From the NCBI GenBank assembly GCA_964577115.1, contig CAZNXJ010000002.1, positions 248,001 through 312,000 of the forward strand: 64,000 bases of DNA. Direction: 5' to 3'. Below are positions 1-8,065 of this stretch, one piece after another (within the stretch, counting starts at the first letter, position 1; each line of letters starts with the position of its first letter). A program made the position numbers and the translations under genes. The notes beneath the pieces were generated by a model. It was not told the DNA's origin and did not search any database. It was given only the letters and a program-made list of their open reading frames with translations. This stretch comes from CAZNXJ01 sp964577115. GTDB taxonomy: Bacteria > Planctomycetota > Planctomycetia > Pirellulales > Pirellulaceae.

Positions 1-790
1 TGTCGTCGTACGCTTCGTGGCTCAAACAATCTTCGCGAAACTGGAAACGTGTGCGATAGAACTGTGTCGAGAGCCCATTAAATACGAGCGCCTCTCCCGA
101 TAGCGTATCCAGGCCGTGGAGCAGCTTCAAAGCTTCCTGGACTTGCAGCCCTGCGACAATCGAGGAAACCGAAGGGGCGGTCGGCACCTTGCCGGCGAGC
201 ATGTCCTCGCGGCGCAACAGAGGACAACTGTAACGCAGATTGATCAGCCGGTAGTCATTCTCTGTCATTGCACATTCGTAACAGGCCGAATGCGGAGGTC
301 GAAAGACTTTGACGACGCCGTTGATTTCCTGAATGCCGCCATCGATCCACGGTGTGCCCGTCTTCCAGCAGCAGCGGTTCACCCACAGGCGTGCTTCGCG
401 ATTGTCCAGGCACGCGATCACCAGGTCGACGTCGCGGAATAAGCCGAGCCCAATATCCGAGATAACGTTGCCGCACCAGGTGCGCAGCCGAACATCGGGA
501 TTCATCGCGCGCAGCGCGTCGGCCGCGGCCGCCACCTTCGGCCGACCGCAGTCGTCGCTGCGGTAAAGCACCGAACGCGCCAGGTTAGATTGCTCGACGT
601 AATCAAAATCCACCAGGTACAGGTGGCCGATGCCGACCAGTGCCAGGTTTTTTAGCACCTCGTTGCCAAGGGCCCCCGCCCCCACGACGAGCACCCGCGC
701 TGCCGCCAGACGCTGCTGATCCCACCAGCCAATCAGGCGTAGCCGGGAGTAGCGGTCGGTGTCGTCGATGAACAGCGAATCATCGGGCAT
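1..790 (-). CDS. E1-like ubiquitin-activating (ThiF/MoeB family) protein, 3' end outside window
   Basis: Predicted to adenylate the C-terminus of a small ubiquitin-like protein and pass it on as a thioester. The 263 visible residues are open to the window edge. Visible: the Rossmann ATP loop VVGAGALG (residues 35-42), the acidic strand VDFDYVEQSNLAR (60-72), a CYEC zinc-knuckle-type pair (170-173), and YSCPLL with Cys189, which I take as the likely thioester cysteine. Start chosen at the ATG at 790, just before the conserved RYSRLRLIGWWDQ block. The frame stays open upstream through the 230-bp gap to the JAB gene, and a GTG at 865 would add 25 residues. Neither start has a convincing ribosome site. 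It is the last visible gene of an operon Ubl-E2-JAB-E1. A thiamine or molybdopterin role is less likely because E2 and JAB partners sit beside it. Confidence 0.87.
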   Translation of the reverse strand, partial: MPDDSLFIDDTDRYSRLRLIGWWDQQRLAAARVLVVGAGALGNEVLKNLALVGIGHLYLVDFDYVEQSNLARSVLYRSDDCGRPKVAAAADALRAMNPDVRLRTWCGNVISDIGLGLFRDVDLVIACLDNREARLWVNRCCWKTGTPWIDGGIQEINGVVKVFRPPHSACYECAMTENDYRLINLRYSCPLLRREDMLAGKVPTAPSVSSIVAGLQVQEALKLLHGLDTLSGEALVFNGLSTQFYRTRFQFREDCLSHEAYDD

Positions 791-1020
791 AGCGAGGGCC
801 TGCGAGCGGTGCTGAGTTTCGGGAAGGTGGATGAATGTCGAGCGGCTGCCGAGTTCCTTGCGCACTGTGCGGGTGGGGCGGCCGGAGCTCCGCAATTCTA
901 GGAATCTCCCGCCCGGACGGGCACCCGCGCTCAAACGCCCCCGCGAACACCCGTGGTGAAGCGTCCTCGGCGAGCGCACCGCCGCGGCTACTGCACCCGG
1001 GGGAAGTACGCCCGGCGCGC

Positions 1021-1641
1021 TTAGCGCGTGGGTAATCGCTCGGGCGGCACGCCGTGCACCAAAACGAACCCACAGTCCTCGATCGCGCTGCCGCTCCACT
1101 GAAAAAATGCGAATTCCCCGCGTCGAGGATCAACGACCAGTGCCACCTGCCAGGGCGCAGAGAAGAAATGCTGGTGAATGAAGCGGTCGTATTGCGAGAG
1201 GAACACGCCGAGATTCGGGTGGGTGTGCTGCCAGCCAACCACCTTTTGCCCATCGTCACGGCGCTCGACCTCGCGGTTCAGTTGCGACCAGGTTTCATGC
1301 GTGAATGTTAATTGTGCCGCCGAGCTGTCGGTGTGCTGGGCCGGCAAGAAGTGCGTGATCTCGACATACTCGCCTTCGTCCTCAAAGTATCCACCCAGCA
1401 AAAACCCACCACGCTCGTGCCGGTCGCCGCCATCGCTGAAACGCAGGATGCTGTTAAGCACGTCGCGGTAAATATAAGGAACGACCGCCGGCGCGAGCAG
1501 CTGTCCCACAATCTCAATCGAGCACCGCCGGCTCGGCGCGGGCCGGCGGATAGGCCATCCGGGGGCCCTGTCGGACGAGGGCGGCGCGAAGCTCATCAAA
1601 GCGGCTTGCGGACCCGTTCGGTCCTCTTCGGCGCTGCCCAT
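1021..1641 (-). CDS. JAMM/JAB (MPN+) metalloprotease, deubiquitinase-like
   Basis: Predicted zinc isopeptidase that would mature the Ubl or remove it from targets. The JAMM signature is complete: the upstream glutamate in HERGGFLLGG, then HTHPNLGVFLSQYD, which fits the H-x-H-P-x6-S-x2-D pattern of active enzymes. Length is 206 aa; an internal Met at residue 15 (MSFAPP) is an alternative start. The stop is TAA. The gene begins 24 bp after the E2 gene ends, on the same strand, so the two are almost certainly co-transcribed. Residues before the JAB core (about 1-45) are Pro/Arg-rich and look like a linker. The intact metal ligands argue against a purely structural MPN- protein. The assignment to a Ubl pathway rests on the neighbours. 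Confidence 0.92.
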   Translation of the reverse strand: MGSAEEDRTGPQAALMSFAPPSSDRAPGWPIRRPAPSRRCSIEIVGQLLAPAVVPYIYRDVLNSILRFSDGGDRHERGGFLLGGYFEDEGEYVEITHFLPAQHTDSSAAQLTFTHETWSQLNREVERRDDGQKVVGWQHTHPNLGVFLSQYDRFIHQHFFSAPWQVALVVDPRRGEFAFFQWSGSAIEDCGFVLVHGVPPERLPTR

Positions 1642-1665
1642 GCGTCCTCCTGCCCATTTGCCGCA

Positions 1666-2328
1666 TCATTCAATAAAGAGAATGTCGGGCTCGGGTGATT
1701 CGACAACCTCGGCTTCGACGATCTCGACCGGATGCTCGGCGGTTGGCCCCCGCGGGGCGGCCGGCTGATCCAGAAAGACGACATCCCCGTCGCTGGCGAC
1801 GGGCGCCTTCCCAGCCGAAGGGGCCCGGCGGTTACGCAAAGGGCGCGCATCGATTGGCAAGGCGATCTGCTGCTGCGTGCGCGCCCACATCGCCGCTTCG
1901 CGATTGTAGGGACTATCGACGTCGTAATTCGCATAGCGGATCATATCCCAGAGCATTGCGCAGAGCTGATCCAGGCTGAGGCTCGGCACCCAATGCGTCG
2001 AGTATCCGCCGAGACACACGACACCATTGGCCGAAATGTTGGGATGAAAGATCGGCGTTCGCCACGTGAGCTCGGGCATCATCCGGGGATAGGATGCGCC
2101 GAGCGTAATCGTGATTTCATGCTGGTTACGCAGCAGCACACGGCCCTTCGCGTCCCGCTGTAATCCCAAACCCTCAAAGCGAACGGCGTACGTGTCCGGC
2201 GGGAGATCGGCATGTGCAGCTCGGTAGGAAAAGGAAAATATCGAGCTTTCCGACGCCAGTTGCTGCATCGCTCGGAAATCCGAGCGCAGCCGCCTTATGC
2301 GTGGTGATTCGCGAGGCGAGAGATTCAT
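1666..2328 (-). CDS. E2-like ubiquitin-conjugating (UBC fold) protein
   Basis: Predicted E2 that accepts the Ubl from the E1 and transfers it to a target. The 220-aa protein carries the classical UBC core at about residues 10-150: YPRMMPELTW (80-89), HPNI (95-98, the HPN motif whose Asn stabilises the oxyanion) and GVVCLGG with the candidate catalytic Cys105. Next come a W-x-P-S-L-S-L segment and the DSPYNREAA helix that eukaryotic E2s also show. The roughly 70-residue tail is Pro-rich then acidic, ends DILFIE, and lies outside the core. Start at ATG 2328; an in-frame stop lies about 40 bp upstream, so the N-terminus cannot extend far. It lies 210 bp downstream of the Ubl gene and 24 bp upstream of the JAB gene. 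I saw no separate E3. Confidence 0.92.
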   Translation of the reverse strand: MNLSPRESPRIRRLRSDFRAMQQLASESSIFSFSYRAAHADLPPDTYAVRFEGLGLQRDAKGRVLLRNQHEITITLGASYPRMMPELTWRTPIFHPNISANGVVCLGGYSTHWVPSLSLDQLCAMLWDMIRYANYDVDSPYNREAAMWARTQQQIALPIDARPLRNRRAPSAGKAPVASDGDVVFLDQPAAPRGPTAEHPVEIVEAEVVESPEPDILFIE

Positions 2329-2538
2329 GAAGCCAACCGGCGATCCGCCCGGCCCTCCCGTGTTTCACTCCTTCCATCCCATGGCGCCGATCGAGCGGGG
2401 GCACCGCTCGGGCCAATGTTGATCCGGAGACCGTCTGGCGCTCGGCGATGCGCGGGGGCTGTCCAAAATTCATGATCGACGCCGTCCCGCCGCCCGCCAG
2501 CAGGCAACTCGTGTGTCAGTGGCCGCCAAACGCAACCC

Positions 2539-2850
2539 CTATTGTACTCGGGCTGCCCCGGCGACGATCTCCGGATAGACGATCAGATGATCACCGTCAC
2601 GAACATTCGCATCGACCAACGTCTGGTCTTCGCGCAGGCGTTTGCCGCCTTCCTTGTGATCGAGACTGTAGCTCATCGGCTGACCATCCGGCCCCATCAC
2701 CGGCAAGTTCATCTTGGTGATGATGTTCGGCAGGATCCGCTTGACCGAAACCGTGTCCGCGATGACCGCATCAACCGATTTGGCTCCTGTCTGATCCAGG
2801 AAGGTGACCCGAGTTCCTTTTCGTGGCGGACTTGTCCCTTGCTCTGACAT
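2539..2850 (-). CDS. Ubiquitin-like small protein (YukD/EsaB-like beta-grasp)
   Basis: First gene of the Ubl-E2-JAB-E1 operon and the probable conjugated modifier. The 103-aa protein starts at ATG 2850, preceded by GGGAG with good spacing. An upstream in-frame extension exists but has no such site. Layout fits a beta-grasp domain: a strand RVTFLD (14-19), a helix around VKRILPNIITKMNL (36-49), and a final strand block LVDANVRDGDHLIVYPE. The N-terminal 12 residues look like a flexible tail. Notably it does not end in Gly-Gly; the C-terminus is IVAGAARVQ, so the protein would need trimming (for example after Gly98 by the JAB protease) or a non-canonical linkage. A free-standing YukD-like role in type VII secretion is an alternative, but no secretion genes are nearby. 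Confidence 0.85.
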   Translation of the reverse strand: MSEQGTSPPRKGTRVTFLDQTGAKSVDAVIADTVSVKRILPNIITKMNLPVMGPDGQPMSYSLDHKEGGKRLREDQTLVDANVRDGDHLIVYPEIVAGAARVQ

Positions 2851-3015
2851 GTGATCGCTCCCAGGCCCACAGCTTTCCGAGATGTCCCATTCGAGGTCAC
2901 CGGCGCCGGTGCGGCGGCCGTTCCCAGCCGCGCGTGCTCCCCCGTCACGCCGCAGGAGGCGCAAAGAGGCTCTACCCCCAGCGAAGCCGGCGTCAGGGTA
3001 TTCGCCCACCAAAGT

Positions 3016-3025
3016 CTAATATTAG
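3016..3025. repeat. 10-bp AT-only-core palindrome upstream of the Ubl operon
   Basis: CTAATATTAG is a perfect palindrome in an otherwise GC-rich 284-bp gap between the lipoprotein stop and the Ubl start, about 166 bp upstream of the Ubl ATG. It could be part of the operon's promoter or operator. I could not place a -35/-10 pair with confidence. Confidence 0.25.
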
Positions 3026-3134
3026 CGAATGCGCGCAAGTTTCCTACAGACCGCGCGTTGCGGACACAGCAACAAACACGAACCGCCCCCCATCTCGGAA
3101 TCCTGAGCCCTCCTGAACCCTCTTCCTCCCTCCG

Positions 3135-4778
3135 TTACTCGTACTCGACGATTTCGAGTTCGAGCTGCCCCATGATCTCAAGGACCGGCATCAACGCAGT
3201 GAAGGGACTCACTCCGGCGAGGTTCGAATGTGACAGCTTCACGTGACCTGCGCCGATGCCGCCCCGAGCAAGGGTCGCATCGAGCGGGATCCAGCGATCC
3301 GCGATCCACACCTCATTCCACATGTGGAAGGCGTACACATCGCCGTAAGCGACGAGGCCTGTCGCCACGCGAGCCGGCAATCCATGAGCTCGGCAAAGCG
3401 CGGCGAGCAGCACCGCGTGTTCGGTGCAGTCGCCCTCGCGCTGTCGAGCCACCTCGGCCGCGGTGCGAAAGGCATGCGAGAGCACCTTGCGGTTGATCGT
3501 GCCGTGAACGAATTTCTCGCATGCTACGGCCCACTGCCAGTCGCCCTCGGCCGACGGAGCTACCTGGTCGGCCAGTTGTCTGATAGCCGGATCCTCGTGC
3601 TCGATCAGGGCATTGGCCGCCAAGTCGGCAGGTTCCGGCGGGCTCGCCTGCGACTCGAGTTCGGGGGGCTCATCCGGCCGAACGGCGCGCACTTCTAATT
3701 CGATCGTGCTCGCATCGATCGAGCGGACTCGCTGCGAAGTGCCGGTCGCAAATAACGGCTGCGGATCCTCGCCCGACCGCAAACGCACTCGATAGACCGC
3801 ACGGCGTTTCTGGTGCGGATCCGGAATCGCGTCCGCTACGCGCACCTGGGTGGCTTCGAACAGGTCGATGCGCTCGTCCGGAGCTCGAGCGACCTCGCGC
3901 ACTGTCTGCACGGCCGTGATATCCCCGGGCTGTACCCAGAATTTGCGGATGGTTCCTTCGGCATCCGTCCAAAGAACGGATTCGATTTGAGCTTCGGGAG
4001 TGATAATCGAGCGAACGCGGATGCGCAGGAGCGACTCGTGGCCCAGCGGCATCTCGACGTCTTCATAGTCCTCCGCCTGGAGCTCCAGGTCGTAAACGGA
4101 GTTCAAAAGCGGCATGAAAGCGCGCACGCGTCGCGATTCGCCCGGCTGCATCGGCTGCTGTCGCATTGTTGCATGTTCCGCGTGCAGACCACCATATTCG
4201 GGCGACCAGGGGATGGTGTTGCGTACCTGGTTGCCCGCGGTGGTGACGGTCAGCGTGAGCGTCTTGTCGTCCGAAATACCGTGCGTGTGGATCGGTGTTC
4301 CGCCGTCCTCGATCGAACTTTCGACTTCCAGGACTCGGCCCTCGGGTGTCGCTCGCGTCGTCAGTTGGACCAGTTGTGTGACCGTATCGTTGCCGCGCGG
4401 CAGCACAGACTGTTGATGCGAGACGGTTTCGAGTAGGGTGCGGCCGTTCCGCTCGATGCGCCGCACTGCGAGGTGCGAGTAGCCGAATTTGCGGCCGCCG
4501 TGATAGAACGCATACCAGAGTTCCTCGACCAGTTCGCCGGGGCGTTCCTCCCCGGGGCCCTCGTATTCCGCAAAGGATACCTCCGGCAGGCTGCTCGGCG
4601 CGCGCGGTGCATCGACTTCGCGGCGTGGCGGCGCGGTGGTTTCGCTGGCCGTGGGTGTGGGTTCTGAACGCGAGCATGCAGACAGGGCCAGAACGATCAG
4701 CAACACGGTGCACGCCCGGGCGAAGGACGGCAGCGGCCCGCGGGTTCGCTGAGCTGGCAAGAGATCGGGGCGGTCCAT
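3135..4778 (-). CDS. Transglutaminase-like domain lipoprotein
   Basis: A 547-aa exported protein, probably lipid-anchored. The start is ATG 4778, chosen because GGAGT precedes it at good spacing and because it places a signal peptide with a hydrophobic stretch (CTVLLIVLALSAC) and a lipobox cysteine at residue 35. A Thr/Pro-rich linker follows, then a long middle region of beta-rich sequence without a family I recognise. The C-terminal part holds a transglutaminase-like (papain-fold) core with the triad visible: Cys451 in REGDCTEHA, His485 in AFHMWNE, Asp500 in IPLDATLA. Such domains act as proteases, amidases or transglutaminases; the substrate is not deducible. It is upstream of and codirectional with the Ubl operon, separated by 284 bp, so functional linkage is uncertain. 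Confidence 0.85.
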   Translation of the reverse strand: MDRPDLLPAQRTRGPLPSFARACTVLLIVLALSACSRSEPTPTASETTAPPRREVDAPRAPSSLPEVSFAEYEGPGEERPGELVEELWYAFYHGGRKFGYSHLAVRRIERNGRTLLETVSHQQSVLPRGNDTVTQLVQLTTRATPEGRVLEVESSIEDGGTPIHTHGISDDKTLTLTVTTAGNQVRNTIPWSPEYGGLHAEHATMRQQPMQPGESRRVRAFMPLLNSVYDLELQAEDYEDVEMPLGHESLLRIRVRSIITPEAQIESVLWTDAEGTIRKFWVQPGDITAVQTVREVARAPDERIDLFEATQVRVADAIPDPHQKRRAVYRVRLRSGEDPQPLFATGTSQRVRSIDASTIELEVRAVRPDEPPELESQASPPEPADLAANALIEHEDPAIRQLADQVAPSAEGDWQWAVACEKFVHGTINRKVLSHAFRTAAEVARQREGDCTEHAVLLAALCRAHGLPARVATGLVAYGDVYAFHMWNEVWIADRWIPLDATLARGGIGAGHVKLSHSNLAGVSPFTALMPVLEIMGQLELEIVEYE

Positions 4779-5293
4779 CTCGTCACTCCTTCTCATCGTT
4801 CTCCTCGTCCGTGCATTTCCTCCGTGCGGCGGGCTCATCGCGACAATCGCTACACGCGGCGTTTTAGCGACCAAAGAACGCACGTCACTATAACAGACAC
4901 CCGTCCCGCGCCGCTTGGGCAGGGCGGTCTGCCTGTCCGCTAAATCTTGTGCAACCCGAAGATCATTCGCCATGCCGAGCGGATTTTGCGGCCAGGGTTT
5001 TCGCCGCGGCTGAGCGTCTCTAAGACGGTGCTAGACTTGGGTGAACGGCTGGGCGGCCGGGTGATCGGTCGGACCCGCTGGATGGCTGACGAAAGACCCA
5101 CCGCCGACTCGCCGGGCAATTCAGCACGCAGCGACTCTGCGACTCACGGAAACCGGATCGCCGGACGGGGAATTCGTAGTCACTCGCCGTTTACGTGACC
5201 TAAGTTTTCCTAACCTGCAGGCGGCTCGAGGTTCCTCTCGGAGGCCCATGCCGCCGCATCGTCCGAGATGTGATTTCCGAACTGAGGTCGAAG
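4779..5293. other. 515-bp divergent intergenic region
   Basis: It lies between the transglutaminase lipoprotein (minus) and the 229-aa unknown protein (plus), so it must carry both promoters. The only structure I noted is a short GGCAG/CTGCC stem near 4920-4940. Small reading frames here have no ribosome sites and no recognisable product. Confidence 0.4.
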
Positions 5294-5983
5294 ATGGGCT
5301 TCTTGAAGCGTTTCTTCCGCAACGTTACCCCCGAAGGCACGCCGGTCGCTGCTCCGGCGAGCAGCTTCGACGAGCTCTCGGACGAGCAACTGGAAGCTCA
5401 TCTGCGAATCAACCGCTACGGGCAATTCTATCTGACGGATGCCGTGCGGCCGTCGTTTGACCTCCAGGTCATTCCGACGCAAGGCTATCGCCACGATGTC
5501 TATCAGGACGACCAGTCGCGAACGCGCGTGCCGGTTCTCATGGCGTCCGCGTCACGCGAGATTCTGTTCGACGTGTTCATGGATCTGCTGGAACCGCTCG
5601 GCAGCGAAGTCGACGTGGTGCTCGAAACCAGCCACACGCGGCAAGGGGGCCACGAGGATCTCTATCGCGAGCACATCGACATGCCGGTGCTCAAGAGTAT
5701 TCTCTACGATTTTGAAGACCTGCTGATGAACGACGGCTGCACCGGGATCGCCGTTTTGAACCCGGGCACTCCGCAGGAAATCCAGTTCGACGAACATAAG
5801 CTGCTCATCGCCTACGGCCGGCCGCTCGAAGGTTTTGAAGAAATCTTCGCCCGCTACGGCATTCCGTGCGACGACGAGATCAAGTTCCTGACCGAAGCGG
5901 AACACGTCCATTCGTCGAACGATCGGTACATCCAACAGTTCGATGAATTGCGGATGCGGCTCGGTATGGACGGCTATTGTTAA
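5294..5983 (+). CDS. Conserved-looking protein of unknown function, 229 aa
   Basis: I do not recognise this family. The protein is soluble-looking: no signal peptide and no membrane segment. It begins MGFLKRFFRN, an amphipathic basic start, and has an acidic, well-ordered remainder with many short hydrophobic strands. Start chosen at ATG 5294 because GAGG lies about 8 nt upstream; a GTG at 5270 would add eight residues but lacks a site. The C-terminus ends in Cys. It stands alone on its strand, with a convergent unknown lipoprotein gene 14 bp downstream. Codon use is like that of its neighbours, so it is probably a resident gene. Confidence 0.75.
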   Translation: MGFLKRFFRNVTPEGTPVAAPASSFDELSDEQLEAHLRINRYGQFYLTDAVRPSFDLQVIPTQGYRHDVYQDDQSRTRVPVLMASASREILFDVFMDLLEPLGSEVDVVLETSHTRQGGHEDLYREHIDMPVLKSILYDFEDLLMNDGCTGIAVLNPGTPQEIQFDEHKLLIAYGRPLEGFEEIFARYGIPCDDEIKFLTEAEHVHSSNDRYIQQFDELRMRLGMDGYC

Positions 5984-5997
5984 GTATCCCGAGCGAC

Positions 5998-6684
5998 TCA
6001 GGGATGAGACGAGAGCCGCGACTGTAGATCGACGAGGATGCGCTGCTCGAGCGCAACGTCGCGGCCTTGTGGGATCCAGCCTAGCGATACCGCACCGCTG
6101 CGAGGGCGCGCTTCGCTGCGGATCACGGTTCCATCGTGACGCAGGAACGTACCTCCCACCGGGGCATTCTCCGGTTGGAAGAGGTCCTCGAGCTCTTTCG
6201 CGACGATGACTTCGATGTAGAATCCCTGACCCGCGGGCATGACGCGCGCCGTGGCAAATCGGCGGATGGTCTGCAGCGAGCTCTGTAGTCGCTCGAAGCC
6301 ATGCGTCGAATCGCCTCGCCACGGTTCCAGATACGTGGCCCCGATCGCCGGGATCGTCGTCAGCGTGCCTTCGGTGATCACGTCGCCGACAACTCGCACC
6401 CGCTCTTCACGTTCAATGCGAAAGTAGTCGTCGATCGCATCGACCAGCTGGTCCCAGACGAAGTCCGGATTGGTGACCGGCACGTACAGAGGATTGGGCA
6501 GCAGCGTGATCGGCTGATGATGCTCGTGCGCGTGCCCAAAGAAGTGGTTGTGGAGGCTGGTCATCGAGTTGCAGCCGCCCAGCAGCGCAGCCGCCAGCCC
6601 CAGCACGGTGGCGGCCGTGAGCCGGCGGCCACCGCTTCGTTCAAACCAGCTCGTGGGGTGGGCTCGGACGCGCTTCCGCTGCAC
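5998..6684 (-). CDS. Putative lipoprotein of unknown function
   Basis: The protein carries a lipoprotein-type export signal: basic residues, then TAATVLGLAAALLGGC with the lipobox cysteine at residue 38 of the 228-aa form. After it comes a His-rich stretch (HNHFFGHAHEHH), then a folded domain with no family I can name. I chose GTG 6684 because GGCAGAGG precedes it closely. The frame is open further to 6792, which would give 264 aa with an implausibly long leader. The His-rich segment could bind metal, but that is only a guess. It converges with the unknown gene upstream in the window. Confidence 0.65.
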   Translation of the reverse strand: MQRKRVRAHPTSWFERSGGRRLTAATVLGLAAALLGGCNSMTSLHNHFFGHAHEHHQPITLLPNPLYVPVTNPDFVWDQLVDAIDDYFRIEREERVRVVGDVITEGTLTTIPAIGATYLEPWRGDSTHGFERLQSSLQTIRRFATARVMPAGQGFYIEVIVAKELEDLFQPENAPVGGTFLRHDGTVIRSEARPRSGAVSLGWIPQGRDVALEQRILVDLQSRLSSHP

Positions 6685-6937
6685 GATGCCTCTGCCAATG
6701 CTCGCAGGACATGAAATTATCCCGATGGGCGGCGGAGTGTCGCGAAAAATTGGCAGCCGAGCAAGAGCAGTCGGATTGGAGTTAGGGGGCAATCGTCAAG
6801 GGCGAGGGTTCGGGGGGAGGCCTTCGAGAAGCTGTGGAGGGCAGGGGACTCGCGCAATCTGCGCCGTGACATTCTCGGATGACAGCTATCTGAAACCTGA
6901 ACCCGGTCGAATCCCTCGTACTTTTTTCTCTCAGGTG

Positions 6938-7783
6938 TTAGGTGGCCGGCTGCGCTGTGGCTGGGGCTGGAGAGACCGGCGAAGGCAGTGTGGCGGCGAC
7001 GGGAGCTCCGGCCCCTGGCGCATTGGATGGAGCGATCGGCAGCATGATCGTCATCGCCGTCCCGCGCCCGACCGTGCTTTCGACGCGAATGCGGCCTCGA
7101 TGCGCTTCGATAATGTCGCGGCAGGCCGCCAGCCCCAGCCCACTGCCTCCGCGGCCGGTTTCATCGGGCCCGGACTTCGTGCTGAAATACGGTTCAAAAA
7201 TGTGCCGCAGCTTGTCCGGCGGAATGCCCGCACCGGTGTCTCGGACCGTCAGATCCACCATGCCGCGCGCTTCGTCCGGCGCGATACGAATGGTCACTCG
7301 TCCGCCGCTGGGCATCGCTTGCCGCGCGTTGATGAGCAGGTTGAGGAGCACTTGCTGGATCTGGTTACCGCGCGCTAGCACGGGCGGAGCTGGTTCGAAC
7401 TGCCGTTCGACGTCGATGCGATATTTGCGCATCTCGCGTTCGAGCAGTACCAGCGAGTCGTCGACCAGCGTGGCCAGGTCGGTCGGTTCGAAGCCCTGGC
7501 TGCGATTGCGCGCGACGCCGAGGATCGAGTTGGTGATCTTGGCCGCGCGCTGGCCGGCAGTGTGGATTTTCTCGAGCGCCTTAGTGCGCGTCGCCTCGTC
7601 CGAACTGCGCAGCCCGAGCCGCGCGTAGTTCAGGATTGTCATCAACACGTTGTTGAATTCATGGGTGGTGGTGCTTGCCAGTTCGCCGAGCGCCGTCAGT
7701 TTTTGTGCGTGCGCGAGCTGATCCTTCAGCATCGCCACTTGCTGTTCCAGCTTTCGGACTGTGTCCTCACTCCCCGTCGCCAT
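6938..7783 (-). CDS. Soluble sensor histidine kinase (HisKA + HATPase)
   Basis: Cytoplasmic histidine kinase of 281 aa without a receiver or sensor domain. It has an N-terminal coiled coil (about residues 7-30), a HisKA phosphoacceptor helix ALGELASTTTHEFNN with His41, an N-box around NLLINARQAM, a G1 box DTGAGIP, an F-box-like IFEPYFSTK, and a G2 box GGSGLGL. A Pro/Ala-rich tail of about 35 residues follows. The start is ATG 7783; a TTG 42 nt upstream is possible but less likely. No response regulator lies next to it, so this is an orphan kinase. The lack of any input domain beyond the coiled coil suggests its signal arrives through a partner protein. Confidence 0.88.
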   Translation of the reverse strand: MATGSEDTVRKLEQQVAMLKDQLAHAQKLTALGELASTTTHEFNNVLMTILNYARLGLRSSDEATRTKALEKIHTAGQRAAKITNSILGVARNRSQGFEPTDLATLVDDSLVLLEREMRKYRIDVERQFEPAPPVLARGNQIQQVLLNLLINARQAMPSGGRVTIRIAPDEARGMVDLTVRDTGAGIPPDKLRHIFEPYFSTKSGPDETGRGGSGLGLAACRDIIEAHRGRIRVESTVGRGTAMTIMLPIAPSNAPGAGAPVAATLPSPVSPAPATAQPAT

Positions 7784-7945
7784 GCCAGATCCGTCTTGTT
7801 CGAATTCGTCTCGGGTGCGGGCCAAACGTGCGGCATCGCGCGAGCATCGTACGGCGGCAGTCCCAGGTTCTCCGCCTTGCCAAAGTCGCGGCGGCTACGC
7901 CTCTTGCCTTGCGTTCGCGCCTTAACTTGCTGTGCCTGCGATGTT

Positions 7946-7961
7946 TACGTCATTACGTCAT
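7946..7961. repeat. Tandem 8-bp direct repeat
   Basis: TACGTCAT occurs twice head to tail in the divergent gap between the histidine kinase and the 66-aa gene, just upstream of a candidate promoter. It could be a binding site for a regulator; nothing else supports this. Confidence 0.3.
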
Positions 7962-7976
7962 ATCGTCGAAGCGCGG

Positions 7977-8005
7977 TAGGCAACTATAGCGCAAAGTCGT
8001 ACAAT
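7977..8005 (+). promoter_or_regulatory. Candidate sigma70-type promoter for the 66-aa gene
   Basis: TAGGCA (4 of 6 matches to TTGACA) and TACAAT (5 of 6 matches to TATAAT) are spaced by 17 bp. They would start a leader of about 54 nt in front of the TTG start at 8066. This is a weak match judged by eye. Confidence 0.3.
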
Positions 8006-8065
8006 CCGCTCCGCACACGTCTTACCCGGGTTTTCGTCCCGCAATCCCTGGCAGGAGGCCGAAGG

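Noticed and set aside
780..1259. 159-residue minus-strand frame over the JAB/E1 junction
   Set aside because: Overlaps the end of JAB in another phase; composition Ser/Pro/Arg-rich, no known fold.
2174..2507. Two small minus-strand frames between the Ubl and E2 genes
   Set aside because: Both overlap the E2 start or lack ribosome sites, and neither resembles a Ubl or RING protein; the gap is treated as non-coding.
6793..6937. Possible gene or tRNA between the two minus-strand genes
   Set aside because: No cloverleaf or coding signal was seen.
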